This document shows, piece by piece, positions 63,729 to 64,000 of a DNA stretch of 64,000 bases. The stretch comes from Acinetobacter baylyi DSM 14961 = CIP 107474 (GTDB lineage Bacteria; Pseudomonadota; Gammaproteobacteria; Pseudomonadales; Moraxellaceae), in NCBI RefSeq assembly GCF_000368685.1, contig NZ_KB849628.1:264442-328441 (forward strand). The letters are read 5' to 3'. A program made the position numbers and the translations under genes. A model generated the notes under the pieces. That model did no database searches. It saw only the letters and a program-made list of their open reading frames with translations, and was not told the origin of the DNA. Numbering within the stretch: the first letter of the stretch is position 1; the number at the start of each line of letters is the position of its first letter.

Positions 63729-64000
63729 ATGGCAAAGATTTTAACCATTACATTAAATCCAGCTATTGATGTGACTATTGAGCTGAATGAACTTCGTCTT
63801 GGAGAAGTAAATCGCCAAGAACACGTTCAGTTACACGCGGCGGGTAAAGGTCTCAATGTCGCTCAAGTGTTGCATGATCTAGGACATACGGTTATCGTTT
63901 CAGGTTTCCTAGGTCGGGAAAATCGTGAGATTTTTGATAAACATTTTCATCATATGCAGTTTGATAATCAATTTATTTATATTGATGGAGAGACACGTCA
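63729..64000 (+). CDS. fruK: 1-phosphofructokinase, N-terminal part
   Basis: The first 90 residues of a PfkB-family sugar kinase, running off the right edge. It starts MAKILTITLNPAIDVTIEL and has the HAAGKGLNVAQVL block with the conserved GKG(x)N motif. It phosphorylates fructose-1-phosphate to the 1,6-bisphosphate. It follows fruB by 5 bases, as in fru operons where fruA comes next. Confidence 0.93.
   Translation, partial: MAKILTITLNPAIDVTIELNELRLGEVNRQEHVQLHAAGKGLNVAQVLHDLGHTVIVSGFLGRENREIFDKHFHHMQFDNQFIYIDGETR

Noticed and set aside
1..64000. tRNA, rRNA, CRISPR arrays, insertion sequences, prophage or attachment sites
   Set aside because: None was seen by eye; no transposase, integrase or regularly spaced repeats appear in any frame.

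Overview
The window looks like chromosomal DNA of an Acinetobacter species or a very close relative. This is a judgement from remembered gene content and AT-rich composition, not from a search. Pointers are an AceI-type PACE efflux gene divergent from its LysR regulator, a BenE transporter, the FadI-like thiolase / long FabG / MaoC group, a sigma-54-controlled branched-chain-type ABC operon, and many short intrinsic terminators. I see no tRNA, rRNA, CRISPR array, insertion sequence or prophage.

Layout. 1-257: start of a CitMHS citrate transporter, cut by the window edge. 0.5-3.5 kb: ribosomal oxygenase RoxA and a membrane-anchored FMN glutamate-synthase-like protein. 3.5-12.1 kb: a sigma-54 activator without a sensor domain, an outer-membrane channel of the phenol MetA type, and a five-gene ABC importer headed by a degenerate, truncated AMP-binding protein. 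Plausible -24/-12 promoters precede the channel gene and the ABC operon, so the activator probably drives both. 12.3-16.1 kb: lipase-like hydrolase, YdcF-like protein, MurB and a small tyrosine phosphatase. 16.8-19.1 kb: cold-shock protein, iron alcohol dehydrogenase and thioesterase.

19.1-37.1 kb is the largest unit: an 18-gene, one-direction Ter (tellurite/stress) cluster. It holds a TerY-P signalling part (three VWA proteins, a PP2C phosphatase, a kinase-like protein), a biosynthetic part (ATP-grasp, two phosphoribosyltransferase-like proteins, HAD phosphatase, CitE-like lyase), and a TerD-family part (TerA, TerD, TerE, TerF, TerX-like, TerZ-like) with a DUF475/TerC-like membrane protein and an AIM24-like protein. 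No TerB was recognised. A promoter stands before the first gene, and an intrinsic terminator splits off the last three.

37.6-50.8 kb: dnaX, a QacA/SmvA-type efflux pump divergent from a TetR regulator with twin operators, a serine hydrolase, MaoC/FabG/thiolase lipid genes around a palindromic operator, aceI/aceR, transaldolase and a LysE exporter. 50.9-58.1 kb: BenE, then an operon of a small predicted outer-membrane protein, MgtA Mg2+ ATPase and MgtC-like protein. That operon has a leader of about 230 nt with a candidate upstream ORF, a long-range helix, and a second pairing that could hide or free the ribosome-binding site. RDD protein and methionine aminopeptidase follow. 58.4-64 kb: BrnQ, a small membrane protein under a CRP-like site, and the fructose PTS genes fruB and fruK (cut by the edge), with a terminator-like hairpin just upstream of fruB.

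The most original signals are the mgt leader with its candidate upstream ORF, the dead AMP-binding protein heading the ABC operon, the dual-start low-complexity tail on the thiolase, the matching C-terminal tails on two TerY paralogues, and the fruB leader.
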